From an uncultured Bacillota bacterium (lineage in GTDB: Bacteria; Bacillota_I; Bacilli_A; Izemoplasmatales; UBA1188), in the NCBI GenBank assembly GCA_900318975.1, contig ONMY01000184.1, forward strand, positions 1-5,832: a stretch of 5,832 nucleotides of DNA, in the 5' to 3' direction. Positions 5,814 to 5,832 of the stretch are shown here, in pieces. The first letter of the stretch is position 1. Every line of letters begins with the position of its first letter. The translations under genes were made by a program, and so were the position numbers. The notes beneath the pieces were generated by a model that saw only the letters and a list, made by a program, of their open reading frames with translations, had not been told where the DNA came from and searched no databases.

Positions 5814-5832
5814 CTAGTATTACAGATACTGG
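5814..5832. promoter_or_regulatory. Partial palindrome upstream of the acpP promoter
   Basis: AGTAT (5816-5820) and ATACT (5826-5830) are inverted copies 5 bases apart, and the match extends to CTAGTAT/ATACTGG with one mismatch. It lies about 10 bases upstream of the -35. It could be an operator, or part of a hairpin belonging to a gene beyond the right edge. It recalls the AGTA..TACT halves of FapR sites but with 7 rather than 5 bases between them. Confidence 0.3.

Overview
The window is a low-GC (about 30% by eye) bacterial segment with every recognisable gene on the minus strand. Read in transcription order, from high to low coordinates, it holds acpP, hisS, aspS, two lipoprotein genes and the start of psuG. 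The AT richness, AGGAGG-type ribosome sites, short intergenic gaps, two lipobox proteins and the hisS-aspS pair suggest a low-GC Gram-positive lineage (Bacillota, or Mycoplasmatota of the Acholeplasma/RF39 kind). Both tryptophans in the complete proteins are TGG and no in-frame TGA occurs, so the standard bacterial code fits and a UGA-Trp Mycoplasma is unlikely. The exact taxon cannot be fixed from this stretch.

Layout. 5742-5832 is a control region with a good sigma-A type promoter (TTGAAT, 17 bp, TATAAT) for acpP and a partial palindrome upstream. acpP (5502-5741) encodes acyl carrier protein. A 9-bp GC-rich hairpin with a short U tract follows (5449-5472). hisS (4122-5420, start revised from an upstream in-frame ATG) and aspS (2412-4115) follow, with the aspS ribosome site inside the end of hisS. 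A separate extended -10 promoter (2382-2409) lies between aspS and two lipoprotein genes (1167-2342 and 670-1152), which are 14 bp apart and form an operon closed by an 18-bp-stem terminator (614-654). Immediately beyond it a 10-bp inverted repeat overlaps the likely psuG promoter, and psuG (1-569) runs off the left edge.

How the genes fit. acpP (fatty acid synthesis) and the two class II aminoacyl-tRNA synthetases are housekeeping genes that appear to share one promoter, with the hairpin probably lowering expression after acpP. psuG is a nucleoside salvage enzyme under separate control. The least ordinary part is the lipoprotein operon. The C-terminal half of the 391-residue protein looks like a cyclophilin (peptidyl-prolyl isomerase) domain that has lost most of its catalytic pocket, and its N-terminal half may have a LolA/LppX-like fold. 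The 160-residue partner is not recognised. I see no mobile element, CRISPR array, tRNA, rRNA or riboswitch.
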